Positions 48,276 to 64,000 of a DNA stretch of 64,000 nt are shown here, in pieces. Location: assembly GCA_019637265.1 (NCBI GenBank), contig JAHBVY010000002.1, forward strand, positions 744,001-808,000. Reading direction: 5' to 3'. Each line of letters begins with the position of its first letter. Within the stretch, counting starts at the first letter, position 1. Source of the DNA: Polyangiaceae bacterium (GTDB taxonomy: Bacteria > Myxococcota_A > Polyangia > Polyangiales > Polyangiaceae). The position numbers were made by a program, and so were the translations under genes. The notes beneath the pieces were generated by a model. That model was given only the letters and a program-made list of their open reading frames with translations. It was not told the origin of the DNA and did not search any database.

Positions 48276-48746
48276 CTACCAGCGGTAGTGAGCGAACGCC
48301 TTGTTGGCGTCGGCCATCTTGTGGGTGTCGTCCTTCTTCTTCACGGCGCCGCCGCGGAGCTGGCTCGCGTCCACGAACTCCGCCGCCAGGCGCTCACGCA
48401 TCGTCTTCTCGCCGCGTGAGCGTGAGAAGCCAACCAGCCAGCGCATCCCCAGCGCGACGCGGCGCTCCGGACGGACCTCCACCGGCACCTGGTAGGTGGC
48501 GCCACCGACGCGGCGGCTCTTCACCTCGAGGCGCGGCTTCACGTTGTCCAGCGCCTTGCGGAACACCTCGAGCGGATCCTGCTTGAAGCGCTGCTCGATG
48601 ATGTCGAACGCGCCGTACATGATGCCCTCCGCCGTGGACTTCTTACCGTCCAGCATGAGCGCGTTCATGAACTTCGCGACCAGCTTGTCCTTGTACTTGG
48701 GATCCGGAATGATTTTCCGCTTGGGAACTTCGCGCCTACGGGGCAT
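48276..48746 (-). CDS. rpsG: 30S ribosomal protein S7
   Basis: This 156-residue protein begins [20 protein letters not shown] and carries [20 protein letters not shown] and [21 protein letters not shown]7 nucleates the 30S head. GAGG lies 8 bases before the start, 10 bases after the rpsL stop. Confidence 0.96.
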   Translation of the reverse strand: MPRRREVPKRKIIPDPKYKDKLVAKFMNALMLDGKKSTAEGIMYGAFDIIEQRFKQDPLEVFRKALDNVKPRLEVKSRRVGGATYQVPVEVRPERRVALGMRWLVGFSRSRGEKTMRERLAAEFVDASQLRGGAVKKKDDTHKMADANKAFAHYRW

Positions 48747-48756
48747 GACTTAGACC

Positions 48757-49155
48757 TCAGGACTTCGGGCGCTTCACGCCGTACTTGGAACGCTTACGGT
48801 TACGGGTAGCCTTGTTGGTGCTGCTGGGGCCAGAGGCGCCAAGCGCATCCAGCGTGCCGCGGACCACGTGGTAACGAACACCGGGCAGGTCCTTCACGCG
48901 GCCGCCGCGGATGAGCACCACGCTGTGCTCCTGCAGGTTGTGCCCCTCACCGGGGATGTAGCTCGTCACCTCCATCTGGTTGGTGAGCCGCACGCGGCAG
49001 ACCTTCCGGAGCGCCGAGTTCGGCTTCTTGGGGGTGGTGGTGTAGACGCGCGTGCAGACGCCGCGCTTCTGCGGGCACGACTTCAGCGCCGGCGAGTCGG
49101 TCTTGTCGGCGGCGGCTTTGCGGCCGCTGCGGATGAGCTGTTGAATGGTGGGCAT
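48757..49155 (-). CDS. rpsL: 30S ribosomal protein S12
   Basis: This 132-residue decoding-centre protein has [13 protein letters not shown], the streptomycin-relevant [19 protein letters not shown] (wild-type-like Lys) and [20 protein letters not shown]. It is first in the str operon. Upstream lie a structured leader and a promoter candidate (49332-49359). Confidence 0.96.
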   Translation of the reverse strand: MPTIQQLIRSGRKAAADKTDSPALKSCPQKRGVCTRVYTTTPKKPNSALRKVCRVRLTNQMEVTSYIPGEGHNLQEHSVVLIRGGRVKDLPGVRYHVVRGTLDALGASGPSSTNKATRNRKRSKYGVKRPKS

Positions 49156-49200
49156 GAGCTCTTGGGTAGTGGACCGCCGCCACCAGCAATGGGTCGCGGC

Positions 49201-49285
49201 ATGCTGCCAGGATCGAGTACGCTGCCCGGCAGGACGCATCGGGTAGCGCCCCAGGCACGAGCGCCTGGGAAGCTGCCCGGCAGGA
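49201..49285 (-). promoter_or_regulatory. Structured 5' leader of rpsL
   Basis: Two copies of GCTGCCCGGCAGGA (49221-49234 and 49272-49285), each containing a small palindrome (CTGCCCGGCAG), flank a hairpin of CCCAGGC (49250-49256) with GCCTGGG (49263-49269). This sits in the expected untranslated leader, 46-130 bases before the rpsL start. It could be an attenuator or autoregulatory site. Confidence 0.45.
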
Positions 49286-49331
49286 AAGCGCCGAGCAGAC
49301 CCCAAGGCGCGCAGGCGCCAGGGGGAGCGGA

Positions 49332-49359
49332 AGGGTACTTGCGGACAGAAGCCTGTCAA
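49332..49359 (-). promoter_or_regulatory. Candidate promoter of the rpsL (str) operon
   Basis: On the minus strand TTGACA (49354-49359) and TACCCT (49332-49337) are separated by 16 bases. The -35 is a perfect consensus. It would start transcription near 49325, about 170 bases before rpsL. Confidence 0.55.
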
Positions 49360-49513
49360 GCACCCTCGCGAGAAGTGAGGCAATGCCCCCGAAACGAACT
49401 GATAAGTGCCCGATATCATTGGGCTTTATGCCTGAGCGTGGGGCCTTTGCGCAGGGCGATCGGCGGGCAGCCCAGCGGGTGAGCCTTCACCAGACCTGCG
49501 CCGGGGGGCGCGG

Positions 49514-50137
49514 GTGAGCCGAGATCGCCGAGCCAAGCAGCCAGGGCGCTACCACCACGGCGACCTGCGCCGCGCGCTGCTCGACGCCGCGCTCGAGCTC
49601 ATCCTCGAGCGCGGCGCGGAGGGCTTCACGCTTCGCGCGGCGGCGCGCGCAGCCGGCGTGAGCGACGCGGCGCCTTACCATCACTTCAGCGACAAGGAGG
49701 CGCTGCTCGCCGAGCTCGGCGCCGAGGGCTTCGCCTTGCTCAGCGATAAAATCCGCGCGGCAACTGCTGACCTGAGCGACGCGCGGGAGATCGCGCTCGC
49801 GATGGGCGTGGAGTACGTGGTGTTCGCCGCGCATCACCCCGCGCACTTCCGCGTGATGCTGAGCCGACGCGTGCTCCAGACTCAGCACCCCGGGCTCGCC
49901 GGCGCGGCGATGGAGACGTTCACCCTGGTGCGTGAGGCGCTGCTCGCAGGAGCGGCGCGCGCCGCGAGCCAGCTGGAGGTGGAGACGCTGATCTTCAGCG
50001 CGTGGGCGCTGGTGCACGGCTACGCGTTCTTGGTGGTGGAGGGTCACCTCGGCACCCTCGCCGAAGACGAGCCGCGCCTCCGCGCGCTCATCCGCGCGAG
50101 CATCATGCTGATGGATGCCGGCATCGCGCGGAGCTGA
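49514..50137 (+). CDS. TetR-family transcriptional regulator
   Basis: This 207-residue protein has an N-terminal helix-turn-helix (ALELILERGAEGFTLRAAAR and GVSDAAPYHHFSDKEALLAE) and a C-terminal ligand/dimer region ending SAWALVHGYAFLVVEGHLG, a WHG-like end. It starts with GTG 49514 preceded by a G-rich ribosome-binding site. It diverges from rpsL and converges on the hydrolase lipoprotein genes. The target is unknown. Confidence 0.88.
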   Translation: MSRDRRAKQPGRYHHGDLRRALLDAALELILERGAEGFTLRAAARAAGVSDAAPYHHFSDKEALLAELGAEGFALLSDKIRAATADLSDAREIALAMGVEYVVFAAHHPAHFRVMLSRRVLQTQHPGLAGAAMETFTLVREALLAGAARAASQLEVETLIFSAWALVHGYAFLVVEGHLGTLAEDEPRLRALIRASIMLMDAGIARS

Positions 50138-50142
50138 CGCCC

Positions 50143-51129
50143 TCATGGGCCTTCGGGGGCGGCGAGCAGCGGGGCCCAGCGGGGGTCGCTGCCGAGCAGC
50201 TCGGGCAGCGCTTCGGCGATCGCGGCGGCTACCTGACCATCATAGGTGTGGCCTACGTTGCCGCCGAAGGCGACCTGAGCGGTGGCGCCGCCTTGGGTGA
50301 GCAGCCGCGCGGCGCGCGTCCCCTGTTGGCGACAAGCATGCTGACCACATCCGAAGAGCACCCCAGCACCTGCTACTTGGAGGGGACGCTCGGCGACGAA
50401 GCGCGTCGCGCGACGCGCGTGCCAGCCTTCGGCGCCGCCCTCCACGAGGATGGCATGCTGAAACGGTGGCTCCTCGCCGCGCTCGCGCGCGACGCTCGAG
50501 CCGGGCTCGGGCCCCAACGCGTGCACCCCCAAGATGGCCCCCAAGGAGAAGCCAGTGAAGACCGCGGGGCCCACGTCCGCGTGATCGGGGTACGCCTCGC
50601 GCAGCGCCCGGAGCCCCGCGTAGAGCTCCTTCAGGGTCGCGCCCAGCGCACCGTAAGTCCACCTGTCTTCTGACTTGGGTGCGTCCGTGCGCGGGATGCC
50701 GCGCGGACACAAGACGAAGGCCGCGTAGCGCACCAGCTCACCCCACACCATGCACTGCCACTCGGGGCGATCGTAGTTGCCATGCAGCGCCACCAAGATG
50801 GGGCGCGGCTCGGTGGCGCCGAGCGGCAGCGACACCGTCGCCGGGCGGAACCCAGAGACCTCGAGCTCCACCAAGCGCTGGGGCGCGCGGAGCGGCGGGA
50901 GCGCCTTCGAGGCTGCACCGGCGTCGCCCACCTGGGGACTGGAGGCGCTCGGTGGAGGCGCCGGTGGTGCGGCGCTCACGGACGCCGCGGCGGAGGCCTG
51001 ATTGGAACCACCGGACGACGGCGACGCCGCGCGGGGCTCTTCCGCTTGGGGGCGGCAGGCGATGATGAGCACCGTCGCCGCCAGGAGCAGCCGTGAGGTG
51101 CACAGCCAAACCCCCAAAACCCCCTTCAC
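50143..51129 (-). CDS. Alpha/beta-hydrolase lipoprotein
   Basis: This 328-residue protein has a lipoprotein signal (lipobox LIIAC, Cys25), a low-complexity Ala/Ser/Pro linker, and a hydrolase core: PILVALHGNY (oxyanion region), the nucleophile elbow GFSLGA and a late GHTYDG with the likely catalytic His. It resembles esterase/phospholipase-type hydrolases. Its N-terminal codons (MKGVLGVWL) are written over the dispersed GGGGGTTTTGGGGGTTTGG motif. It overlaps the upstream paralogue by 4 bases (ATGA), so the two are an operon. Confidence 0.8.
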   Translation of the reverse strand: MKGVLGVWLCTSRLLLAATVLIIACRPQAEEPRAASPSSGGSNQASAAASVSAAPPAPPPSASSPQVGDAGAASKALPPLRAPQRLVELEVSGFRPATVSLPLGATEPRPILVALHGNYDRPEWQCMVWGELVRYAAFVLCPRGIPRTDAPKSEDRWTYGALGATLKELYAGLRALREAYPDHADVGPAVFTGFSLGAILGVHALGPEPGSSVARERGEEPPFQHAILVEGGAEGWHARRATRFVAERPLQVAGAGVLFGCGQHACRQQGTRAARLLTQGGATAQVAFGGNVGHTYDGQVAAAIAEALPELLGSDPRWAPLLAAPEGP

Positions 51130-51992
51130 GGTAGGCTATCCAGCGATGGAGGATCCCCGAGCCACCAAGGATCTCCGCGCGTGAGCCAGTCGGCAGCTGA
51201 GTTGACTTGAAAGGCCGGCGCGCGCCAGGCGGCGACGCCCTCCTTCGAGAGCACCGTCACCGCTTTTTCCGCAGGGCAATCGGAGCAGACCAGCAGCACC
51301 GACTCCCCTCCCCCAGTGGCGAAGGCGCGAGCCACCGCGGCGCTGAACACCTCCGCGCCCCCATCGACCAGGACGCCACGTGGGAACAAGGCCGGCGTCT
51401 CGCGCATCAGGTTCGCCGCGGCCACCGCGCCCGCCCCATGCCCCACCAGCGCGCCGCGCGGCCCCAGGTGATCGCCGAAGCGCTCCTCCAGCTGACGCAC
51501 GGCCTGCTTCACCTGGGCGCGCAGGCTCGCCTCCAGCCGATTCGTCAGCTCAGCTGCTGGATTGGCCGAGGCGTCCGTCCCTGCCTGTCCACCAGATTCA
51601 GTCAGCTTAACTGATGGATCGGGCTTCCCGGCGTCGAGGCACAGCACGAACGCCGTTTGGATCAGCTCGCGCCACGGCGCGCAGTGCTCTGCGCCACCAC
51701 CCAGGACGATCAAGAGCGGCTGAGCGCGCCGCGTGCCCACCGGCACTTGCACCACTCGAGAGCCCGCCTCGAGGCTCAGCGTCACCTGCGCGGGCCCAGC
51801 GAGGGGGGTGAGGCCGCTCTTCGGGATCGGCGGCGTGGGGCGCGCCGCGAGCGGGCGACCCAGCGGCTGAGTCGTGAGCTCAGCTGACGGGATGGCAGAC
51901 GCAGAGGGCGCCAGGGCGGCTGGCTGCGGGGACGGGTCGCACTGACACCCAGGCAGGAGCCAGGCCATCAGCAGCAGGACGCTCGCGCGCAT
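51126..51992 (-). CDS. Hydrolase-like lipoprotein lacking the nucleophile
   Basis: This 288-residue lipoprotein (lipobox LLPGC, Cys16) shares the layout of the following gene: Ala/Pro-rich linker, PLLIVLGGGAEHCAPW where the oxyanion segment should be, then ALVGHGAGAVAAANL where GxSxG is expected. The nucleophile position is Gly, so it is probably catalytically inactive, perhaps a partner or binder for the active paralogue. Three copies of the GTCAGCT..AGCTGA palindrome lie within its coding sequence (about 51544, 51601 and 51876), one encoding SVKLTES. I chose ATG 51992; a GTG at 52025 is in frame. Confidence 0.72.
   Translation of the reverse strand: MRASVLLLMAWLLPGCQCDPSPQPAALAPSASAIPSAELTTQPLGRPLAARPTPPIPKSGLTPLAGPAQVTLSLEAGSRVVQVPVGTRRAQPLLIVLGGGAEHCAPWRELIQTAFVLCLDAGKPDPSVKLTESGGQAGTDASANPAAELTNRLEASLRAQVKQAVRQLEERFGDHLGPRGALVGHGAGAVAAANLMRETPALFPRGVLVDGGAEVFSAAVARAFATGGGESVLLVCSDCPAEKAVTVLSKEGVAAWRAPAFQVNSAADWLTRGDPWWLGDPPSLDSLP
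51601..51614. repeat. In-gene copy of the GTCAGCTTAGCTGA palindrome
   Basis: GTCAGCTTAACTGA lies inside the hydrolase-like lipoprotein gene without breaking the frame. Related copies are at 51544-51556 and about 51876-51888 in the same gene. Confidence 0.5.
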
Positions 51993-52291
51993 CCCCCATG
52001 ATACGCCGAGCTTGGTCTGGAGCACGGATCAGTTCACAGCACCACGAGCTCGAGGCGCGGTGAGGAGATTTGGGAGCGCGATCCGTGATCCGTCTGGGAG
52101 CGCGGTGACTGGGGGACCTCGATCGGGGGGTTAGACGGCACCGAGCTGAGCGCCCTACACGGGTGAAGCGCCAGTCATCGAGGGCTTCGGATAGGCGCCG
52201 CAGCAGGAACCTTCAAAAACGGACGAAAGCAGGTAGCCACCGGGCTGCTCGCCCGTAGCCACCTGCCTCACGGTCCGTCCCTTGGAGCTGC

Positions 52292-56524
<4,233 letters not shown>

Positions 56525-56551
56525 CGCCTAAACCTCCGCTGGCCTTCCGGC

Positions 56552-60670
<4,119 letters not shown>

Positions 60671-60945
60671 TCTGATTCCTCCGAGCCGACTGCTCAAACA
60701 GGTTTAGCGGGCTCCAGCGACTTGGCTTTCGACGCAAGCGCTGTCCCGCGAGGTGATCGTGGAGAACGAGTGTGAGGAGTCGTGCAAACGCATCTGTGGC
60801 TACTACTGGTGGACCGTGGGGTGAGCGCCGCTAGGGCTCTTCAAACTACGGTTCAACACGTGAGGTTCCAATAGCGCCGTCCTGCGTAAGTGGATTGATG
60901 GGGGGTGGGGGCTCGAGCTCCGCACGTTTCGGCGGAGCCCGACTC

Positions 60946-60976
60946 CGCGCGGTGGCCCCCCCGGGGCCACCGCGCG
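60946..60976 (-). promoter_or_regulatory. Strong hairpin between rplL and rpoB
   Basis: A perfect 14-bp stem begins CGCGCGGTGGCCCC at 60946 and closes at 60976 with a 3-base loop. It lies 40 bases after the rplL stop. No T-run follows on the minus strand, so it is more like the known rplL-rpoB attenuator or RNase-processing sites than a full terminator. The remaining 60671-60945 stretch shows no gene. Confidence 0.6.
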
Positions 60977-61016
60977 TCTGTCGGTGAGGGCTGAGGCTAT
61001 CCGTGGCGACGCCGGG

Positions 61017-61394
61017 TCACTTGACCTCGACCTTCGCCCCAGCGCCTTCGAGCTTCTTCTTGACGTCCTCAGCCTCTTCCTTGCTGACGCCTTCCTTGAT
61101 CGCCTTGGGGGCGCCCTCGACCAGCTCCTTGGCCTCCTTCAGGCCCAGGCCCGTGATCTCACGGACGGTCTTGATCACGTTGATCTTGCTGCTGCCAGCG
61201 TCGGCGAGGATGACGTCGAACTCCGTCTTCTCCTCGACCTCGGCGGCGGCGGCAACGGCCGGGCCCGCTGCGACGGCCACGGGAGCAGCGCTGACGCCCC
61301 ACTTGTCCTCGAGCTCCTTCACGAGCTCAGCGATTTGAATGACGGGAAGGTTGGAGAGGTAATCGACGACCTGCTCCTTGGTGATCTCGGCCAT
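61017..61394 (-). CDS. rplL: 50S ribosomal protein L7/L12
   Basis: This 125-residue stalk protein has an N-terminal dimer domain, an Ala-rich hinge ([20 protein letters not shown]) and the factor-binding domain with [25 protein letters not shown] lies before the start. It is 181 bases after rplJ. Confidence 0.96.
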   Translation of the reverse strand: MAEITKEQVVDYLSNLPVIQIAELVKELEDKWGVSAAPVAVAAGPAVAAAAEVEEKTEFDVILADAGSSKINVIKTVREITGLGLKEAKELVEGAPKAIKEGVSKEEAEDVKKKLEGAGAKVEVK

Positions 61395-61575
61395 GATGCG
61401 TGCTCCTTACTGATGCTCTCCCGAGCCCCGACTGCTTTGGCACGGCCAGGGTGGGTCGAACAGAGATTTGATAATGGGTTGATGTGACTGATGAGTACGG
61501 ATGATTGATGAGTGCGGTGCGCTGCGGTAGCGGCGCGCCGCTGGCGAGCCCGCCCGTCGAGGACGACGCGGGGGC

Positions 61576-62100
61576 TCAGCCTTCGCTCTTGGCCTTCTTG
61601 GCGTTGAGCAAGTGGACGAAGTTCGTAGCAGGCGCCGCGAGGAGACGGACCAACGTCTGAGCTGGTGCCATCAGCTGCGCGAGCAACATCGCCCTCGCCT
61701 CGTCCTTGTTGGGCAGCGTGGCGAGTTGGTTCTCCACGCCCTTGTTGTCGAGCACCTGGCCATCGAGCAGGCCCGCCTTGATGACGAGCTTCTCGTTCTC
61801 CTTGCGGAACTCCTTGACCACGCGCGCCGCGGCGCTCGGCTCCTCGTAGCTCCACGCGACGCCGGTCATCCCCCGGAGGGTGTTGCCGAGCGTCTCCGCG
61901 TAGGGCTGATCGCCGATCGCCAGGCGGATCAAGGTGTTCTTGCACACCTTGTACTCCACCCCGCGCTCCTTGAACCGCGCGCGGAGGCTGCTTACCTCGG
62001 CGACGTTCATGCCCGAGAAGTCGACGAAGACCGCCGAGGTCATCCGATCGAAGCGGTCCTTGAGCACACCGACTTGCTCGACCTTGTTTGCGCGCTCCAT
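61576..62100 (-). CDS. rplJ: 50S ribosomal protein L10
   Basis: This 174-residue stalk base protein begins [20 protein letters not shown] and has DFSGMNVAEVSSLRARFKER. Its start overlaps the rplA stop by one base, so the L10-binding leader that often precedes rplJ cannot be in an intergenic gap here. Confidence 0.95.
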   Translation of the reverse strand: MERANKVEQVGVLKDRFDRMTSAVFVDFSGMNVAEVSSLRARFKERGVEYKVCKNTLIRLAIGDQPYAETLGNTLRGMTGVAWSYEEPSAAARVVKEFRKENEKLVIKAGLLDGQVLDNKGVENQLATLPNKDEARAMLLAQLMAPAQTLVRLLAAPATNFVHLLNAKKAKSEG

Positions 62101-62813
62101 CAGCTCTCCTCCTGCGCAGTGCCGTAGGCGATCGAGGTGTCCACCCGGACGCCAGGCCCCATCGTGCTGGAAAGGGTGATGCTGCGGACGTAGACGCCCT
62201 TGGCCGTCGGCGGCTTACGAGCGACCAGCTCCGCCACCAACGCCGCGGCGTTCTCCGACAGCTTCTGCTGGTCGAAGGAGAGGCGGCCCACCCGGCAGTG
62301 GACCACACCCGCGCGGTCCACGCGGTACTCCACCTTGCCCGCCTTGGCCTCCTTGACGGCGTTGCCAACGTCGAAGGTCACGGTGCCGACCTTGGGGTTC
62401 GGCATCAAGCCGCGGGGACCGAGGACACGACCGAGCTTACCCACCGCGCCCATCATGTCGGGCGTGGCGATCACGCGATCGAAGTCCATGAAGCCGCCCT
62501 GCACCTTCGCCACCAGCTCGTCGGCGCCGGCGAAGTCAGCGCCAGCGTCGAGCGCCTCGCGCTCCTTCTCGCCCTTGGCGAAGACCAGCACGCGGATCGT
62601 CTTGCCCGTGCCGTGAGGCAGGACGAGGGCGCCGCGCACCATCTGATCCGCGTGCTTCGGGTTGACCCCGAGGCGCACGGCCAGATCGACCGACTCATCG
62701 AACTTGGCGTAGGCGACCTCTTTCACGAGCTTCGCCGCATCGCTGAGTGTGTAGCGCTTCTGGCGATCGACCTTGTCGAGCGCTTGGGCGCGTTTCTTAG
62801 GTATTTTTGCCAT
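62100..62813 (-). CDS. rplA: 50S ribosomal protein L1
   Basis: This 237-residue protein has [40 protein letters not shown] and the C-terminal [16 protein letters not shown]1 forms the mobile stalk and often represses its own operon. It follows rplK by 70 bases. Confidence 0.96.
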   Translation of the reverse strand: MAKIPKKRAQALDKVDRQKRYTLSDAAKLVKEVAYAKFDESVDLAVRLGVNPKHADQMVRGALVLPHGTGKTIRVLVFAKGEKEREALDAGADFAGADELVAKVQGGFMDFDRVIATPDMMGAVGKLGRVLGPRGLMPNPKVGTVTFDVGNAVKEAKAGKVEYRVDRAGVVHCRVGRLSFDQQKLSENAAALVAELVARKPPTAKGVYVRSITLSSTMGPGVRVDTSIAYGTAQEES

Positions 62814-62883
62814 ATTTCGTCTTTCGACTCCTGGGCTGCTCCAGGGTGGCCGACATCAGTCAGCCGCCCTGAGCGCCAGTGAT

Positions 62884-63333
62884 TCACACGACGTCGATGC
62901 CCATCGAGCGCGCGGTGCCGGCGATGGTGCGCGCGGCCGCGTCGATGTCCGTGACGTTCATGTCCTTCAGCTTGATCTCGGCCACCTGCTTCACCTGATC
63001 CCAGGTGAGCTGCCCGACCTTCTGCTTGTTCGGCTCCTTGGAGCCCGTCCCCGGCTTGCCGGTCGCGCGGAGGCCGCACGCCTCCTTCAAGAGCACCGCC
63101 GCGGGCGGTGACTTCATGATGAAGGTGTAGCTGCGGTCGGCGTACACCGTGATTTCCACAGGGACGATCGTGTCACCTAGCTTCGCGCTACGTGCGTTGA
63201 AGTCCTTGCAGAACTGCATGATGTTCACGCCGTGCTGACCCAGCGCGGGGCCAACCGGCGGCGACGGGTTCGCCTTACCAGCCTGGAGCTGGAGCTTGAT
63301 GAACCCGGAGACCTTCTTCTTGCCTGCTGCCAT
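62884..63333 (-). CDS. rplK: 50S ribosomal protein L11
   Basis: This 149-residue protein has [20 protein letters not shown] and [18 protein letters not shown], plus SMGIDVV at the end. It forms the GTPase-associated centre. It follows nusG by 110 bases. Confidence 0.96.
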   Translation of the reverse strand: MAAGKKKVSGFIKLQLQAGKANPSPPVGPALGQHGVNIMQFCKDFNARSAKLGDTIVPVEITVYADRSYTFIMKSPPAAVLLKEACGLRATGKPGTGSKEPNKQKVGQLTWDQVKQVAEIKLKDMNVTDIDAAARTIAGTARSMGIDVV

Positions 63334-63443
63334 TTCTCGGACCCTTTCGATCGGACTCCCACGCGACCCCGGAGGAGGGCGACGCCGCTCGCGCTCGAGG
63401 CGCTAGGGCGCTGCGTGGTGCTGTGTCGTTCGCTCGTTCAGGA

Positions 63444-63974
63444 CTAGCGCTTCTCTACGTGGTTGAAGTCGAGCTCCACGGGCGTGGGGCGACCAAAGAT
63501 GCTGACCATCACCTTCAGCTTCTGCTTGTCGGGCTTCACCTCTTGCACGGTGCCCGAGAAGTTGGCGAAGGCGCCCACCGTCACCCGCACCTCGTCCCCC
63601 TCTTGGAACTGGTGCCGCGGCTTCGGCTTCGCCGCCCCCTCGCTGATGCCCTTACGGACCTCCTCGATGTGCGGGGGCTTCACCTCCTGCGGCCGTTGGT
63701 TCCCGATGAAGCCAGTGACCTTGGGCGTGTCCTTGACGATGTGCCAAGCGCCCTCGCTCATGTCCATCTCGACGAACAGGTACCCGGGGAAGCTGGTCTT
63801 GCTCTTGACCCGGCTCTTCCCGTCCTTGCCCTGCTCCGTCACCGTCTCCGTGGGGATCAAGATCTCGCCGAACTGCTCCTCGACCTTGAACTGCCGAATC
63901 CGCTCCTGGAGCGCCAGCTTGACCTTGTTCTCGTACCCGGAGTAGGTCGTGACTACGTACCACTTCTTCGTCAT
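63444..63974 (-). CDS. nusG: Transcription antitermination factor NusG
   Basis: This 176-residue protein has the NGN domain ([20 protein letters not shown], later [20 protein letters not shown]) and a KOW domain ([20 protein letters not shown]). AGGAG lies just before ATG 63974; an ATG at 63995 adds 7 residues. A TGA at 63998-64000 could be the stop of an upstream secE, cut off by the window edge. Confidence 0.96.
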   Translation of the reverse strand: MTKKWYVVTTYSGYENKVKLALQERIRQFKVEEQFGEILIPTETVTEQGKDGKSRVKSKTSFPGYLFVEMDMSEGAWHIVKDTPKVTGFIGNQRPQEVKPPHIEEVRKGISEGAAKPKPRHQFQEGDEVRVTVGAFANFSGTVQEVKPDKQKLKVMVSIFGRPTPVELDFNHVEKR

Positions 63975-64000
63975 GGCTCCTGCTTCGGTCTCCATCGTCA

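Noticed and set aside
52229..52270. Terminator after rpoC
   Set aside because: The GGTAGCCACC pair is a direct rather than inverted repeat; only short outer and inner stems form, so I did not list it.

Overview
This is a 64-kb, GC-rich chromosomal window. The gene content suggests a myxobacterium-like member of the Myxococcota (former Deltaproteobacteria). The pointers are many lipoproteins with long Gly/Ala/Ser linkers, a MopE-type metal-binding motif, a ribbon-helix-helix/FHA protein with a polyproline linker, zinc-type S14 and L36, and an Fo-only atp cluster. This placement is inferred from style and gene content, not from a database search.

Layout. (1) 0.3-20.9 kb is mostly envelope and signalling genes: a HEAT-like lipoprotein, a frameshifted RHH/FHA gene, an exported CbiX-like lipoprotein with a His-rich loop, an L,D-transpeptidase, a TerB-like protein, a UbiB/ABC1 kinase-like protein, atpE-atpB-atpI-atpZ (minus strand), an outer-membrane-like protein, two histidine kinases flanking an Fe-S protein, acylphosphatase, a HEAT/TPR membrane protein and a MopE-like lipoprotein. 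(2) 21.1-27.8 kb is a cluster of three paralogous Gly-linker lipoproteins, a frameshifted outer-membrane-like gene and an exported DUF2252 lipoprotein. (3) 28.1-39.2 kb (minus) is the alpha/spc/S10 part of the ribosomal cluster, rplV to rplQ, with secY, adk, infA, rpmJ and rpoA; rpsD is absent. (4) 39.7-41.6 kb holds a Cys-rich lipoprotein and a short-chain dehydrogenase on the plus strand, which split the S10 operon between rpsS and rplV. (5) 42.0-49.2 kb (minus) carries rpsL-rpsG, then fusA-tuf-rpsJ-rplD-rplW-rplB-rpsS; rplC is absent. (6) 49.5-52.0 kb holds a TetR regulator and a tandem pair of alpha/beta-hydrolase lipoproteins, the second apparently lacking its nucleophile. (7) 52.3-64 kb (minus) is nusG-rplK-rplA-rplJ-rplL-rpoB-rpoC.

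The right half is therefore a transcription/translation supercluster read entirely leftwards. It has been opened in two places by envelope-protein cargo and has lost two normally resident genes, rplC and rpsD. Intergenic DNA carries several small repeat families: palindromes around GTCAGCTTAGCTGAC, a four-copy 29-bp tandem array ending GCCCCTACG with dispersed relatives, and a recurrent T-run/GGGGGTT(T)GG motif. Both disrupted genes are consistent with single-gene frameshifts in G/C-rich sequence, so assembly error must be considered. No CRISPR array, tRNA, rRNA or insertion sequence was recognised.
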